A DNA stretch of 64,000 bases from Lineus longissimus (GCF_910592395.1 NC_088310.1:4347501-4411500); one strand, 5' to 3'. Shown: positions 37,918-60,983, counted from the stretch's first letter. Program-made: numbers and translations. The notes: generated from the sequence alone by a model not told the origin.

Positions 37918-39308
37918 AGCAAATCTGGCAAAGAAACGATGCTTTGTCAACATTTGCGTTAGCTGTTTGTTTTTCGGCCATTTAGGTTTTCTTTGCATTG
38001 TACTTCAATAAGCTCACTGGATGTACAGGCCTTAATTTAAAGTTAGAATCACCAAAAGTACTTTTGGTACAATATATCATGTTACTAATAATGGGGTAAC
38101 TGCAGTTGATCAAAGCTTTGTTACTGTTAGCCGAATGAAATTGGTGTTTCGAGTTTCGGTGGAGAGGCGGTTTCCAAAGATGTTTGAAAAAGGACCACCA
38201 ATAATCCGTGGTGTATTCCTGTTACTCCAGGTACAAGCTTTTTATCGTAGAAAAAATTAGCCCTCCGAGCAGTATAGTTAGTAATAATACCTGCGCCGGG
38301 CTGAGTGTAATTGCCAGTTACTACAACCATAACTCAGCATATCGTTCATTCCTTGCCATGATACAGGTTAGTGTGATTAATTGCGATAAGATCTTCGGAC
38401 ACGACTATAGTAAGCTGAAGAAGCGTAACCATAATGCCTATTTGTCAGTATTAGTGACATGAAAAAAACCGATTGCTGGCTAATAAAAGAGTTGTGTATG
38501 GTCGTCGGTACTGATATAGTACCTGAAAGCTGTATATGATACTTTGAAACGTCGGCATAAAATAAAACGAAAGTATTCTGGCCACGTATACTAGTATAGG
38601 ACCTCTGAATACGCTCATGCCGGGCAGCCTATTCTGCCGAATGAATTCGAGTGTTTTTTTGTACTTTCTCCGAATCCTAGCTACATGTATTAGGCCAATT
38701 TATACGAATAATCAGACTCCTGATCTACAAATTCAGAGTTACAGGCCCGCAGCTAGCCTTTTTTGATTGCTCTTTAAAAAGCATCGAAATCGCAATCTGC
38801 CTGCGTGGTATATAGTCCTGTTTACGAGTGAATTGAAACGATAAGGAAAAAGCGCCATTGATGATATAAATAACTGTTGAAAGGCAGAATGAGACCATAG
38901 TCTGAAAAAAGCCATAAAACTTTATTATCAAGAGTCAGTTTTAGTGAATTAAATAAAACTTTCAAAGCGGGCTGATGGTGTCAAAAGATAGTTTTGGCGG
39001 AATATATGTTCGGGTTATTATGCCAGTGAAAACCGCTCATTTCCGTACAGAACTTGACTTTTCATTTCCTCCATGATATGATCTTGATACATATCAGCAA
39101 ACATTAAATTAACTGGCCCCCTTCTATTGTCCGCAACAAAGGAGTGTTTACTTTGAAGATCAATTTTGCAACATGAACCATTAATGTTGGTTCAACAAAG
39201 CCAAGTCGGTCACGAGAGATAAATTTGAGAAAGGCAGGGGTAACGATCCGTGTAATCTAGACAAGGAAATTTATTCTCAGGGAGGGTTTGGGGCCGCTGT
39301 TTGCAAAC

Positions 39309-39398
39309 ATGTCACACATGGTATTGTCTGCCTTTGACCTTCTCTATGCTTTAGGATGAAAGTCGTTGTCGGTGTATAATGCACAGTCTATCGGTCAT
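39309..39398 (+). repeat. 90-bp block, copy 1 of a direct duplication
   Basis: Starts GTCACACATGGTATTGTCTG, contains ATGCTTTAGGATGAAAGTCG and ends GCACAGTCTATCGG. It is repeated at 40733 with only a few changed bases; flanks differ. Confidence 0.85.
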
Positions 39399-39974
39399 AT
39401 TGATAATAACATTAATTCACAATTTCACTAAATATACTTACATGGTCTAGTTTCAACGAGCTACATGTAAGACCGCATCATACACAATCGATACGGAGAC
39501 CGGGACGGAACATAACGTAATGCCATAACATTTCACCTCAGTGTCCTTGAGCGAGACACCGACAGATTACCCATCTTGACTCTCAGTCATGTATTGACAT
39601 TGCAGCTTACGACGGAGGCTACGTAGGCAATACCGCTGGTTCAGTACGCAAATTAGGCCTACAAAACATTGCTTTGTCCTTTGAATCAGACGTAAAACCG
39701 AGGTTCCTTTGATGTATAGCTGCGGCCGATGCCGCGAAGATCGGCAGGTTTGTTGTACCCTGTAGAAGGCGTCGGAAAAAGTAGTCAATGGTTTATATAG
39801 TTCACCTGGCGCCCTTTAAGTAAAAGGTACTTGGGCTTATTGCCGCGTAAAACTAGTTTATGTTGATCCAGCCGCTTATGCTGGCATCTTTGAGACACCC
39901 TGTCGCTAATGATACTGTAGTTACTCGTTTATAGAGCCGTCCGAATGGCATCTTAATACACTTTTATCATAGGC

Positions 39975-40148
39975 CTATAATCGGTAAAATTTGCCCTCTG
40001 GTATAAGGCGTGCTAAGGGAACAAAACGTTCTATCATTCGCTTTTGATATCTACTGTATTGCAGGTCATGAGTCTCTATAGAAACGTGCCTTAATTCGTC
40101 CCAGACAATAAGAAAGGCATCCTCAAAGAAGATCGAAGGATCTTCTCT
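39975..40148 (-). CDS. Possible terminal exon, minus strand, unknown protein
   Basis: A good acceptor (TGTGTTTTCAG) opens a 57-codon frame ending at a stop at 39975 with protein-like composition (EDPSIFFEDAFLIVWDELRH, YQKRMIERFVPLARLIPEG). A second open stretch upstream (40198-40407) also has an acceptor, but its donor phase does not fit. No family recognised. Confidence 0.28.
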   Translation of the reverse strand, partial: REDPSIFFEDAFLIVWDELRHVSIETHDLQYSRYQKRMIERFVPLARLIPEGKFYRL

Positions 40149-40732
40149 CTGAAAACACAGATTCACATTGCATCAATTAATCATTGGCGATCATTCGCTA
40201 CAATTCTGTTATCCTCACACACCCTTGTCTACTACACGAATTGTGGAGTATAGCGGATCCAAAATGTAGGTCGAAGGTAGCACCCCCTAATTTGTCAAAA
40301 ATAATACTATAGATGTTTGAAATATCGAGAGGCGAAGTATATTTAAAACCACTGATTACGTCGGGATGAGGATGATCTGAATGACGCCTGCGCTGCAACG
40401 AGGCCATCTACAGGGCAAGGGTTAAACTAGACATTGGCAGGCGATAATACTACCATAAAAGAATAATCACATAAATGTATCACTGTCAGTAAAGTCACAA
40501 TTCATGCACTTAGTAGTTTTCGTACCTCGACAATTTCATCTCTTATTTTTTATATTTTCACGATATTTTTTTAGATATTTTATACTGTAAGACTTAGGCA
40601 ATTATGCTATGAGGCTAACGATATACGAATGTGATGGTGAACTTCCCGAACAATATGCCACCGTAGAAAATGTCTGGCACCATTGGGTATGACTCTCAAT
40701 GGAACGAAAAAACTCCCATCATTGTGTTTAAA

Positions 40733-40822
40733 AGTGTCACACATGGTATTGTCTGCCTTTGACCTTCTCTATGCTTTAGGATGAAAGTCGTTGTCGATGT
40801 AGAATGCACAGTCTATCGGCCA
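40733..40822 (+). repeat. 90-bp block, copy 2 of a direct duplication
   Basis: Near-identical to 39309-39398, 1.4 kb away in the same orientation. The few differences include GTCGATGTAGAATGC here versus GTCGGTGTATAATGC there. Confidence 0.85.
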
Positions 40823-42443
40823 ATTTCACCAGTCACAAAGGATTCAGGCGAGTCTATGTGGCCCGTAACCGGTATCGGATTGATATAACCATCGTGATAA
40901 AGGACGCTGGTTACTAAACGAGTTTATACGCCAACGTCTATAATAAACTCCAATGGATTGTTCCAAAGCCCAGATGGTGTTATCCGAAAAGTAATGAGAA
41001 AGAACCAATGTTACTTTTTTCCCGGTTAATGGACCCAAGTATATGGTATACTAAGTATGTTAAGTATCATATCAGAGGCCTTAAAGGATATGCTGTCTTC
41101 TTAGATTCAAACTGAAAAATATCCTTTTTGTCAGGAAAAGACGTCGATCATCACTTATCATTTTCACAAACGATACAAAATTGTCCCAATGATTCACCTT
41201 GGGCAAGATGAGGCAATCCATATCGCTTTTCGAGAAAAGCGCATCGTGAAATTTACGACCCCCGCCCAAACTGATATGTCATTTGGTATATATATTCAAA
41301 ATGACGAAGATAGCACTTACAAGCTTCGATATTTAGTGACAATAAGTAAGCTCTGCGATTCGGTCGGTACTTTCTATGGATGGTGTTGCTTTTGAACATA
41401 TAGCCGTTTCTTTGACTCCGCGTCCCAGAGATGGACGATGGCAGCCTTTTTTTCATGTGAGTGATATAACGGGCTACCTTCTCAAAGTGGTGAGAGCAAC
41501 GAATAACCATAAGCTTGTGGCAGCAATCCATTCATACGAACCTTTACTTTGAGTGAATCAACCTGAAGAAAAAACATCACACCGGCTTTGCAAGACAGCT
41601 TCATGCTGCAGTCTGAGCTGCCAATGAAAATTCGTTGGCCCACGCAACAGTGATGGCATCAGAGTCAGTGAGCTCTTGGTTTTCAAGATGGTAAACGGCG
41701 CAGCACTGGGCAGCGATATCAAACTAATCGTATTGACCTGAAACGGTGGTTTGACCAAATAACACTAATCAAAACTGGAACTGTCGGACATCCCGGTTGC
41801 TGCATCCTCAAATACCAGAGTCAGTCGTTGCCCGGTCATTAGGCCTAGTGCCGAGTGTTGCACTGAAGTTCAGGATGCGATCGCTTTGTCGCCTAGGAAT
41901 GCGCTGCATGCGTTGTGTTACATGAAGATCATGGAAAGTTGCATTATCTGAGAGTGCGATGTCAAAGTTAGTTCAGGCTATTCATTTCACAACGGCCTTT
42001 TCATCTCGTTGGAATGGTTGCCCTGAAGTACACTCTGTCAGCAATTTAGCAACCTGTCATGTTTCTTGTTGGACCAATGCAATAACTCGATCAGTTGACA
42101 CGCGCGGTGAACTTGAATGCAGAAATAATGCCAACTCTCTCTAAATTATTATCTGACATCTTCTTCGTATAAACTACTCTATAACTTCTTTATATATACA
42201 TGTATGTACATAGGCTACAAACAATAGGCCTACTCCGATCTCGATGACGAAGGAGTGAAGAAAACTGTCGGGATGATAAACGGGTATCAAACAAGTTTAA
42301 ACTTGGCGCCAATTTGACTATCCTCGGTTTCAGGTCGAATAGAATCGAGGTTGAGATTTCCCTTGACCTAAAAATAAATTGAGGGGTTCCCCCGACATTG
42401 TGTGTGGATTTTGTCTTTTCCGATCCTTTTTTTCACCAATAAT

Positions 42444-52471
<10,028 letters not shown>

Positions 52472-52897
52472 CATGCAGTTTGCTGTGAGTAATGGTATGG
52501 TTGGATTAAATTTCGAGATTAAAGTGTTGGATTAAATTTCGAGATGGATTAAATTCGTCTGCTCAGGACGTAGAAGTGTCCTCTGAGATGTGCTAGAGAT
52601 TGGTGCTGCTGTGATATGAGTTAGGATGATTTTATATGAATATGTCAAGAAATAATTAACTCTGGAGTTCATGAAGTGATAAAGGGGGCAGAAGGGTTAT
52701 GGTGAGGGGTCATCTTAAATTGCTAGGAATCCTTTTCAGGAATTCCATGCAACGAAGAATTTGTGAAAGAATTTGAAAATGATGCATTTATTGTGAGAAC
52801 AAATTGCAATCATGTGACGTACAGTATTATTAAGCCTATTACATTTGCTAATTTCCATTCCCACATTATATCTGTATAGGTGCATGTTTTGTACATA

Positions 52898-52903
52898 AAT
52901 AAA
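52898..52903 (+). terminator. RBKS: Poly(A) signal of RBKS
   Basis: AATAAA 427 bases after the RBKS stop. The nearest minus-strand AATAAA for convergent ABCG5 lies at 52790-52795, so the two 3' UTRs probably overlap. Confidence 0.6.
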
Positions 52904-53194
52904 GGGACTATTTACACATTAAAATCAGTGCTTTTTACATGTTTCATGTTTGCATGAGGGCACCAGTATGATTAGGGAATTGATCCCAAACTGGAGGTAT
53001 TGGTTTGATGGAGCTAATATGTTGCCAAAATGAGGCGGCAGCCAAGGTTTTGGCCGAAATGACGGTTCCATATCAATTCCTTTAACAACAAGAACTAATA
53101 AACAGTTCTTGATAAGAATCAGCACCAAGTGTTGTCTACCATGCTTTGTAACTATTTGTGTCTACTACTGGGTGGTAGAGATGAAGACTTCTGT

Positions 53195-56100
53195 TCAGTT
53201 AAGGTCTGGTGTTTGCCTGATCTTGAAAGCTATCATTGCTAGTAATCCCAGGCCTATTGTAAAGAGTCCAAGTGCGTAGAAGTCAACATTGATGTGGTCC
53301 ACTGATTCTGGATAGAACATGTCCAGGTAGATGTCTCCATTGGTGAAAATGCAGGGCAATGCTGAAAAAGAAAATCCAAAGTTAATTCATTCTCCTACTA
53401 TTAGCTTGGAATAGCATCAATGACCTTGCTGGCTGGATGATGCAGCTTGCATTTTCAACTCCGAATTTGCGTTTTTGACTCGCGCTTGCAACTTGCAACT
53501 TGCATTTTTCACCCCTTATGTAAGGAATCCTTATTCATATTATGAAGGTTCTACTCTACTCTAGGACTGCAAACAATGCTGACAATATTTTGCATCCTAC
53601 CCTTGTCCAACTTGTCACATGTTAGATTTAACCCATGGTATTCATTCGCTACAACAATCTCACTGGAATACTTGTGTAGAGTTCCCCAGCTCATCCACCG
53701 AAATATCTGCAGCATTGACTCCGTGCTCCTAGAAGGATACATGAGAGAAAGAGCTATTTGTGAGCAAGTGATTGAGCAACTGATTTCAAGGAATTTATAA
53801 CCGGCTAGAAGAGTCGATACATTCTGGGAAAACAGCTTGAACAAAAGACTCGGATCATGGCAGACCATTGCATGGATATTAACTAACGGAGGACTCCACA
53901 GTCCAAGAGAATTGATGACCAATTGGAAGAGGTAATACTTCCCGAAATTGGTAACCAGCCGAGTCGCCAATTATTGTGGAAATCAATAACCAGTAAAGAG
54001 CCAACTAAATACTGTGAAGAACAGCCAGCTAGAAGAGTCGAGATTTAGGAGCGAACAAAATCCTTGGAGCCATCAACCAGCTTGAAGAGTGTAGGGCTAG
54101 TAAAAGGCGCAGCATTTGTCCCCATCCCTAACCAAAGCCACAACCAAATGAACGAACTGACGAAATGTTGACTAAGAGGGATATTGCTTACCTGAGGTAT
54201 CCAGATGCAATAAGACCAGAGGCGACGAAGATCAGGGACACAATCGAAGCCACAATCTGCTCATTGTGGAAGATGGCCAGTATTGTCACTGCCAGCAGTT
54301 CGGAAGCATAGTGTAAGATAAAGACCACGGCCAAGTAGATGCCGAATCTGTTCAGGCTTGGGTAGAGCCCTATCGACCTGAAAGATGAAATTGTTTAGAA
54401 CAAACAGCAGGTTGTTTTGCCAGTGATGTCATGGCCCACTTTCACTGAAAAATGCCCCCCTTCCCCTTGCCCGCACTCCCTGAGCGGGAAACTAAAGACA
54501 GGAGCCATGTTCATGTAGTTCTTTAAGGTTGCCTTAAAGTGGTTAACATGCGGCTGTACAACCTTTACTCTACTTCATAAAAACAAGGCTATTAGACCAG
54601 TTCCTCTTGGTTTCCAATTTCCAATTGCTTGAAGCCGAAGAAGATGATCGAATGTGTTTGGCATCTCCTTGAAATCCTCCCGCCCTCTCTAAGACTAAAA
54701 ACTGAAAGCTGTAGCTTCGTCTTCGTCTTCGCCTTTTAAGTCTTAAACCATTTTTGGTATGCTCTTACCAGTACGTAATTGTAGAGAAGAGAACGGAGAC
54801 AATCAAGCTGAATGGTAGGATGTGAATGAAGTAAGCGACCAGGAATGGACTGCTGGTGTAGAGACCATCTCGAGATTCACGGTAGTAAAGATCACGAAGC
54901 TGTGTGACTGAAGAAGAGAAGCATGGGTGAGGTGTTGATGGAAATCAAAGCAAAGATTTCGATTTCATGACTTGCCTCTCCGGTTGCTGGTGTGAACAAA
55001 TTCTATGGAAAGTGTCTGAGAGGGCCAAGTCTCTCGTCATCCATCAGCCATAGGATACTTTGCCATCGACTTACACAATGAGACCGCATTGAGCAATGCA
55101 GCGTATGGAGGGACTTGGACGGTCTCGTAAAAGATGCCAGTCCTGTCTTGGATGCTCTCCTGTGTGTCCTTCAAGTGCCCAATGAACAGGAATATGAATA
55201 GACTGAAGATTGCCAACTGTCCATTCCTCATGGCGAATGAAGTGCGGTCTCTTGTCAGGTTTAACGTCATCCTCCTTCAAAAGAAAAGTGACATTACGTT
55301 AATTTGCTTTCGCTGATTTAGGCCTATCGACTCCATGAAAGCTGTTGAATGACAATAGGCTCATAGATGAATTTTTATTTCTAACACTGTTCGCCATAAA
55401 AGCCACCCAAACCATCATTCGCTTACCTTAGTAAAGTGAGCATAGTGGAGAACCAATCGGGCGTCCGTCGACTAAAAGTTAATGAGTAACCACCTGTCGC
55501 CAGACCCTCCTCATCCGAAGTCTGGGTCACTTCCTCTTCAATTTGATCAGTGGTTTCCTTGTCGATGCTAGATTTTGAGAACGTCTGCACCAGGATTTCC
55601 AACGTCTGCATCGTTTCGGTCTCCCTGTGTCCGGTCCGTCGATCTATGCTCGCAAGATCAACTGCCAACATAGCAAATATGTGAATGTAAATTGTAAATA
55701 TCAAAAGCAGAAGAATCGGACAGAAGAACAATTAGCATTGTGATTATGTTAAACTTGTAGTTGGACAATCAAAGGCCTCTGTCTCATCCTTCCGGAAAAA
55801 AGGTAAAATCTCGTTTGCCGTACTAAAAGTAACTTCGCTACCAGAGCTTGGTCAGCGCGACCAGTGAACGCGTTTGGTGTAATGCTCACGCGATCGGAGT
55901 CAAAAGGGTGTTGGATCCTGATTGCTATTCGTAACAAAACGATACTCAAACTTGGGGGAAAAAGTCTTGATGAGACGATGCAATCCAACTTGCCTAGTGT
56001 TACTTACCGTAATGGTCAAGAGGGTTTGCCCTCCTTGGACAGGGGTAGCCAAACGACTTGAAGTACCCCACCATCTCCGAAGCCGCGCCGCAGTAGACCA

Positions 56101-57605
56101 CCTTCCCCATGGACAGTATGACCACCTGGTCGATCAGCTTGAATATGTCCGACCTCGGCTGGTGGATGGTCATCAGCACAATCTTGTTCTTCTTAGCTAG
56201 CGAGGACAACCTATGGACGAGGTGGTGAGCAGTGAAGCTGTCCAGGCCCGATGTTGGCTCATCCAGCAGGAGAATCCCTGATTGAGGATGAAAGAATGCC
56301 ATAAAATTATATCTAAAACGCCAAGTATACGACAGCTTTTTCTTGTCACATCCAGCTAAATGATTCAGTTCTTAATCGAAAGTTCAGGAATATCTTGTAC
56401 TCTGGTCCAGTGGACGGTTATAGCGACAAAGAAAAGCCATGTTGGTTTCAAAAGCAAGTACTTGCGGCAATTATAAGGTCCATGCGTGTTTGGTTGTCGG
56501 ACTTGTTACTCAGGACGCTTCAAAACTTTTATGGGAGCTTCTCCCACTTACTTGGATCCTGAAGTAACTGTGCAGCAATGGTTACCCTTCTCTTCTCACC
56601 TCCCGATATACCTCTCGAGATGACACCCCCAATGCGACTGTCTGCGACATGACGGAGGCCCATCTCGTTGATTACACGCATCACCTGGTAAAAGATCCAA
56701 ATGTGAAGTTTTCATGACCCCTTGACTTGGGTTTGCTACGTTGAGACATTCCCATATATGTGGTACAATTGAAGTTGGTATTAGGAAACGATTATGGTCA
56801 ACCGATTCTGACTACGGCAAGGAAAAGTCACTAAATGAAGATTTGGTTTCTTACTTGCAGTTCAATATTGAAACCAGGGATCCCAGCCGCGAATTTCAGC
56901 ATAGCGATGTAGGTGAGCGTCTCTTTGACTGTCAGGTTTGGAAGCAGACGATCTGCCTGCATGACGTAACTAATGTGCTCCTTCACCATTGTCTGAGTCA
57001 TCCGTGTATTCCGGAGGAGGACGTCCCCGGTTACTTTGGCTTTCCCGGGAGTGCGACATGATATGATATCCAGGAGGGACGTCTTGCCACTTCCTAGAGC
57101 AGAATAGGAAATATTGTGTCAAGATAGATTTTCCGTGTTGGTGTTGAGTTGTCTGTCTCACCCATTCGTTTGCCGATGTCACCGGTAACGACCAAAACAC
57201 AACGCATATAGGACATGATACAATGATACCCAAGATGAAGGACTTGGCTACTTTAAACGGGATTCGAGTTTTACCTGAAGTTCCTAAAACTGCCGTCAAC
57301 TGCCCGCTTCTCAACCTCATCGAGACGTTATCCAAGATCACGCGTCGAGACCTGCTCATACACGCACACTTTCGCTTCCACCAGCCAGTTGGTGTCTCTT
57401 TGACGGAACAGGTAAGATTCCTCACATTGAGGGTGTTGGTGTCTGGATGAATTGAGATGGTGGTGTCTGAGGTTTGGGTCGAGGCGTGGTTGCGGCCTTC
57501 GCCGGCGAAAGGCGTTGTGACGATGGGACTCCGACTTCGAAAATCGCCATAACTTTGGCGATTAAAATCTTCGATGAGAGGAGTTGTCTCTCTCGCTACC
57601 GCCAT
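53195..57605 (-). CDS. ABCG5: ABCG5, sterol half-transporter (sterolin-1)
   Basis: Half-size ABC transporter expected to pair with ABCG8 to export sterols. Ten exons in transcript order: 57605-57275, 57093-56855, 56684-56552, 56277-56008, 55661-55427, 55271-55075, 54907-54769, 54377-54192, 53728-53601, 53361-53195; 2025 bases, 674 aa. The nucleotide-binding domain comes first: Walker [13 protein letters not shown] (split by intron 1), Q-loop [18 protein letters not shown], signature [16 protein letters not shown], Walker [15 protein letters not shown] and H-loop [11 protein letters not shown]. The membrane half follows ([63 protein letters not shown]), then the family loop [11 protein letters not shown] and a last helix ([17 protein letters not shown]). 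The start at 57605 is the first ATG after in-frame non-ATG codons. Confidence 0.95.
53740..54180. repeat. Degenerate repeats in an ABCG5 intron
   Basis: Variants of AACCAGCTAGAAGAGTCGA recur about five times between 53800 and 54110 with irregular spacing. No coding support. Confidence 0.4.
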
Positions 57606-59764
57606 ATTGGTATATTTCCTACAAGACCACAAGACATTTTATTAAAAGGAAAACTTTACACAGTTTAAATGACACCGTTCGGTGACGGGAGCAACGAAAC
57701 AGCTATATATGCATAGTCTCGTGATGACGTTAATATAATATGGTGCATCATCGGATGTAAATTGTTGAGATCATGGTGTTATATCATCGCATAATGATGT
57801 GATATTACATAATACCTTGTAGAGATGTCCATCTGTTTGTTGGCAATGGAAGAGACTAAGCAAAATCATCTGCTGTCCTCGCAGTTGTGACTTCCTCATC
57901 TCTCTCATCATGTTGTCAACACGGTGGAGCAGCCAGGACTGATTCGGCCTGGCTGTGACTTCCTCATCTCTCTCACCATGTTGACAACTTGGCAGAGCAG
58001 CCAAGACTGATTTGGCCTGGCTGTGACTGTCTCATCTCTCTCACCATAATTATTGTCAACACGGTGGCGCAGCCAGAACTGATTCGGCCTGGCTGTGACT
58101 GTCTCATCTCTCTCACCATATAGACAACTTGGCAGAGCAGCCAAGACTGATTTGGCCTGGCTGTGACTGTCTCTCATCTCTCTCACCATGTAGACAACTT
58201 GGCAGAGCAGCCGAGACTGATTTGGCCTGGCTGTGATTGTCTCCTCTCTCTCGCCATATTAACAACTAGGCAGTGCGGCGAAGATTGATGCGGCCTGGCT
58301 GTGACTGTCTCATCACTCTCATCATGTTGTCAACACGGTGGAGCAGCCAGGACTGATTCGGCCTGGTCCTTTTTGTCTGTCATAGGAGAGCTGAGTATGA
58401 TCGGGCAAACTATCAAAAAACTAGATTCTGCTAAGGTACAAGATAGAAAGGTTAACTAACTTACTAAAGATGCTTCTTTCTCCTTTCTGAAGTTCATGAA
58501 CCAAACCAATTGAAAATCGGGCCGCTCTTTATACTTGGCGATCGAGCCGGAGATCTCGTCCTGTATGACTATGTTGTCACAGGAATGGCAATTTGTCAAA
58601 AATGAGATCGCTTTCTTAGGACATCTGCACTAGAAAATTCGGTTAATCTCAAGTTATCGACAGACAGAAACTAAAAGGATTTTGTTAAATCTGAGAAGTG
58701 CGTGTAATAAGTTCTCTTGTACTGAACAATCATGTATACACCCAAGGGAGGCCGCGGACGAGAAGGATAGATTCGTAATACATTTTTGAGTCCCCATACT
58801 ATCAAAAATTGGACCAAGTACTAAAGACCGTGCGTCCAAGTCCCTTGTTGGATGTAGGCCTATTGTTTCTTATGGTAACGCGTGGCGGTAGAAGAGCCAA
58901 CGTAGTCATTCGTCCTCGGCGGTTTCACCTCATCCTTGGAGAAATTAGTGAACCGCATTAAGATTTTTTACCAAGATTCTCAGACAGTTTGCCTATTTTG
59001 TTGTAAATCGTTCGAAACATTGCATCAAGTTTGTTGACACTCCATTCATTTATCGACCGGACTGACAAACTCATGACAGTTCGAAATGACTCAAACATAA
59101 ATATATTATAATCAAGATTATGAAGTCTTGAGATTAGTACCTTGTATTACTCGATATCAAACACTGTATGACTTTCATTTTTACAGTCTTTGCACCTCGA
59201 ACCGACTGGTACATGTATGTTGCCGACATTGATAACAGAATTAAAAAAATAACGAAGATTCGCTAGTTTCACCGAGCTTAGGCCGGTTCTGAATAATATC
59301 TAATTCAAAATTCAAGCGAGATATGTAGCACGTGTTTGATCAATGCTATTCAGCATGTTCAATTGTTGTGGATGTCTTTGATTTTTGAGGACTGCTAACG
59401 AGATAGGGACACCAGCAATAACCAGACTCGTCATCATCATTGCACTTATTCATTGAACACCAATACTATATATAGTACACATTTGCAGATCTTTGTGGAC
59501 CCAGTTCTTGACAATTCTCACGAGGTCGCGTGCTTGCTAGAAGTTGAACACACTTGACGGAGTTGATTAACGGCATATTTGCCCATTTAGAGTGCGGTTG
59601 CACCGAAATCGTTTATTTTTGTTTGATGGCCAACGCTGCCACGCGCACTGCACTCGTGACATCGATAGATGACCACCTTCAAATTTGTTAACGGAAGTTG
59701 ACATTGTTGCGCGAGATTGATAACTGATTGAGAAGGCAGACGATTTCCGGTAGAGATCTTTGAG
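57606..59764. promoter_or_regulatory. Intergenic region between divergent ABCG5 and ABCG8
   Basis: 2.16 kb between opposite start codons, expected to hold the promoters of both transporters. It contains a seven-unit minisatellite (57890-58370) and otherwise AT-rich DNA. A YY1-like AATATGGCGG overlaps the ABCG5 ATG. No sterol-responsive site is claimed. Confidence 0.5.
57890..58370. repeat. Minisatellite, about 69-bp unit, seven copies
   Basis: Each unit contains GCAGCCAAGACTGATTTGG, CCTGGCTGTGACTGTCTCAT and CTCTCTCACCATGTTG-CAAC, recurring near 57931, 58000, 58069, 58139, 58209, 58277 and 58345 with few changes. Alternate units carry CACGGTGGAGCAGCC or CTTGGCAGAGCAGCC. Confidence 0.85.
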
Positions 59765-60983
59765 ATGGTTACCGATGGACTGAGAAGCACAAACATGGAA
59801 CAGCCGCATCATGAAACTGTTCTCAGGGTGGACAATTTAATCTACGAAGTCGGTGAGTAGTTTTCATGAACAATTTCTGTTCCATTTCATCCTTCACCAA
59901 GTTATCGAGTGTTGTTACTTGCGTATGGACACTCGAGTATAAAGGACCCAGACTCATCCGATAGAGTCTCCTCTCCTTCTTTGCCCTCGAGAGCCTGCGG
60001 TAAATCCAAAAGCCAACCAACCGTTTGTTAAATTTGCTCAATTTGGTTCTCATATTTTGCCATACTTCCTCAGATGAAACGTCCGTTTCGATCATCCACC
60101 GCCTGGCTGCCTTCCAGATGCCCTGGGAGTGGTGTCAGGGGTCCACGTCACGTGTCAGGGTGCTCAATGATGTCTCATTCACAGCCACTGGTGGTCACAT
60201 GTTGGCTATCCTAGGCAGTTCAGGTCAGTCCAGCATACTTTCTGTTTGTACCCGCCCTACTAGTCAATGACTAAAAGTCATTTATCATACTTTTTTATGC
60301 CCAATGTCACTGTCCACAGGTAAAATCTTCCCAGATACAGATAATTCGTAATTAGACACCGATGACCAGCACTTCCTACAACACTGTGTTATGTTTTTCA
60401 AGTGAGTAAGAAGATGATTGGTTTCACACTTCGAACCGGCGGTCATCTTGAATTCACGGAAGATGAGTAACAAGAGGGGAACGTAGAAGGAAAAGGAGGA
60501 TGCACTTAGAAATATATAATGAGTATTACAGGTCAAACTAAACTCAAATTACTGGAACGAAAATGCCCAGAAGGGGAGAGACTTGATCGAATGCTCGTCG
60601 ATTCGGATACTTTCGATCTGTCACATCGTTAACAGCATGCGTACGGCCTGATTGTGCTAGAGAGTATATGTATAACCAGGTAAATCTTTCAGGGAATAGC
60701 TTAGCTTTGTTTCTACAGTTGGTTTTAAATCTCTTCTCCCCCAAAAGGAAGTGGAAAAACTTCACTGCTGGATGTTCTTGCCTGTCGGAACACCGGTGGC
60801 CTAATCAGAGGCCAGATCGCACTCAACGGCCAGCCGGTCGACCAAGCCACGATGCGTGACTGCTCTGCCTACGTCAAGCAAGATGACTGCCTCCTTGAAC
60901 ACCTTACGGTCAGAGAGACACTCACTTTCGTGGCGCATCTGAAGCTTCCAGCCAACTGCCCGTCTGACAAAATAGAAGAACAG
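59765..60983 (+). CDS. ABCG8: ABCG8, sterol half-transporter (sterolin-2), first three exons
   Basis: Partner half-transporter of ABCG5. Exons 59765-59852, 60074-60223 and 60748-60983, phases consistent, 158 codons so far. The frame runs MVTDGLRSTNMEQPHHETVL, VDNLIYEVDETSVSIIHRL, VRVLNDVSFTATGGHMLAILG, Walker [18 protein letters not shown] (split by intron 2 as in ABCG5), then GQIALNGQPVD, AYVKQDDCLLEHLTVRETL (Q-loop) and FVAHLKLPANC. It stops at a good donor after KIEEQ, the same point as a family exon border. The signature, Walker B and membrane half are not in the remaining 3 kb, so they lie beyond the window. It is head-to-head with ABCG5. Confidence 0.88.

Larger units (their letters stand above)
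36000..42443. other. Gene-poor stretch upstream of ribokinase
   Basis: 6.4 kb without a recognisable gene. It holds a duplicated 90-bp block (39309 and 40733), a palindromic pair of ETS-like sites (37888-37917) and one possible exon (39975-40148, minus), each listed separately. The remaining short frames have no motif or splice support. Confidence 0.45.

Noticed and set aside
53551-53970. 139-codon minus-strand frame as a separate gene
   Set aside because: It is ABCG5 exon 9 (53601-53728) extended into both introns; only the exon part is conserved.
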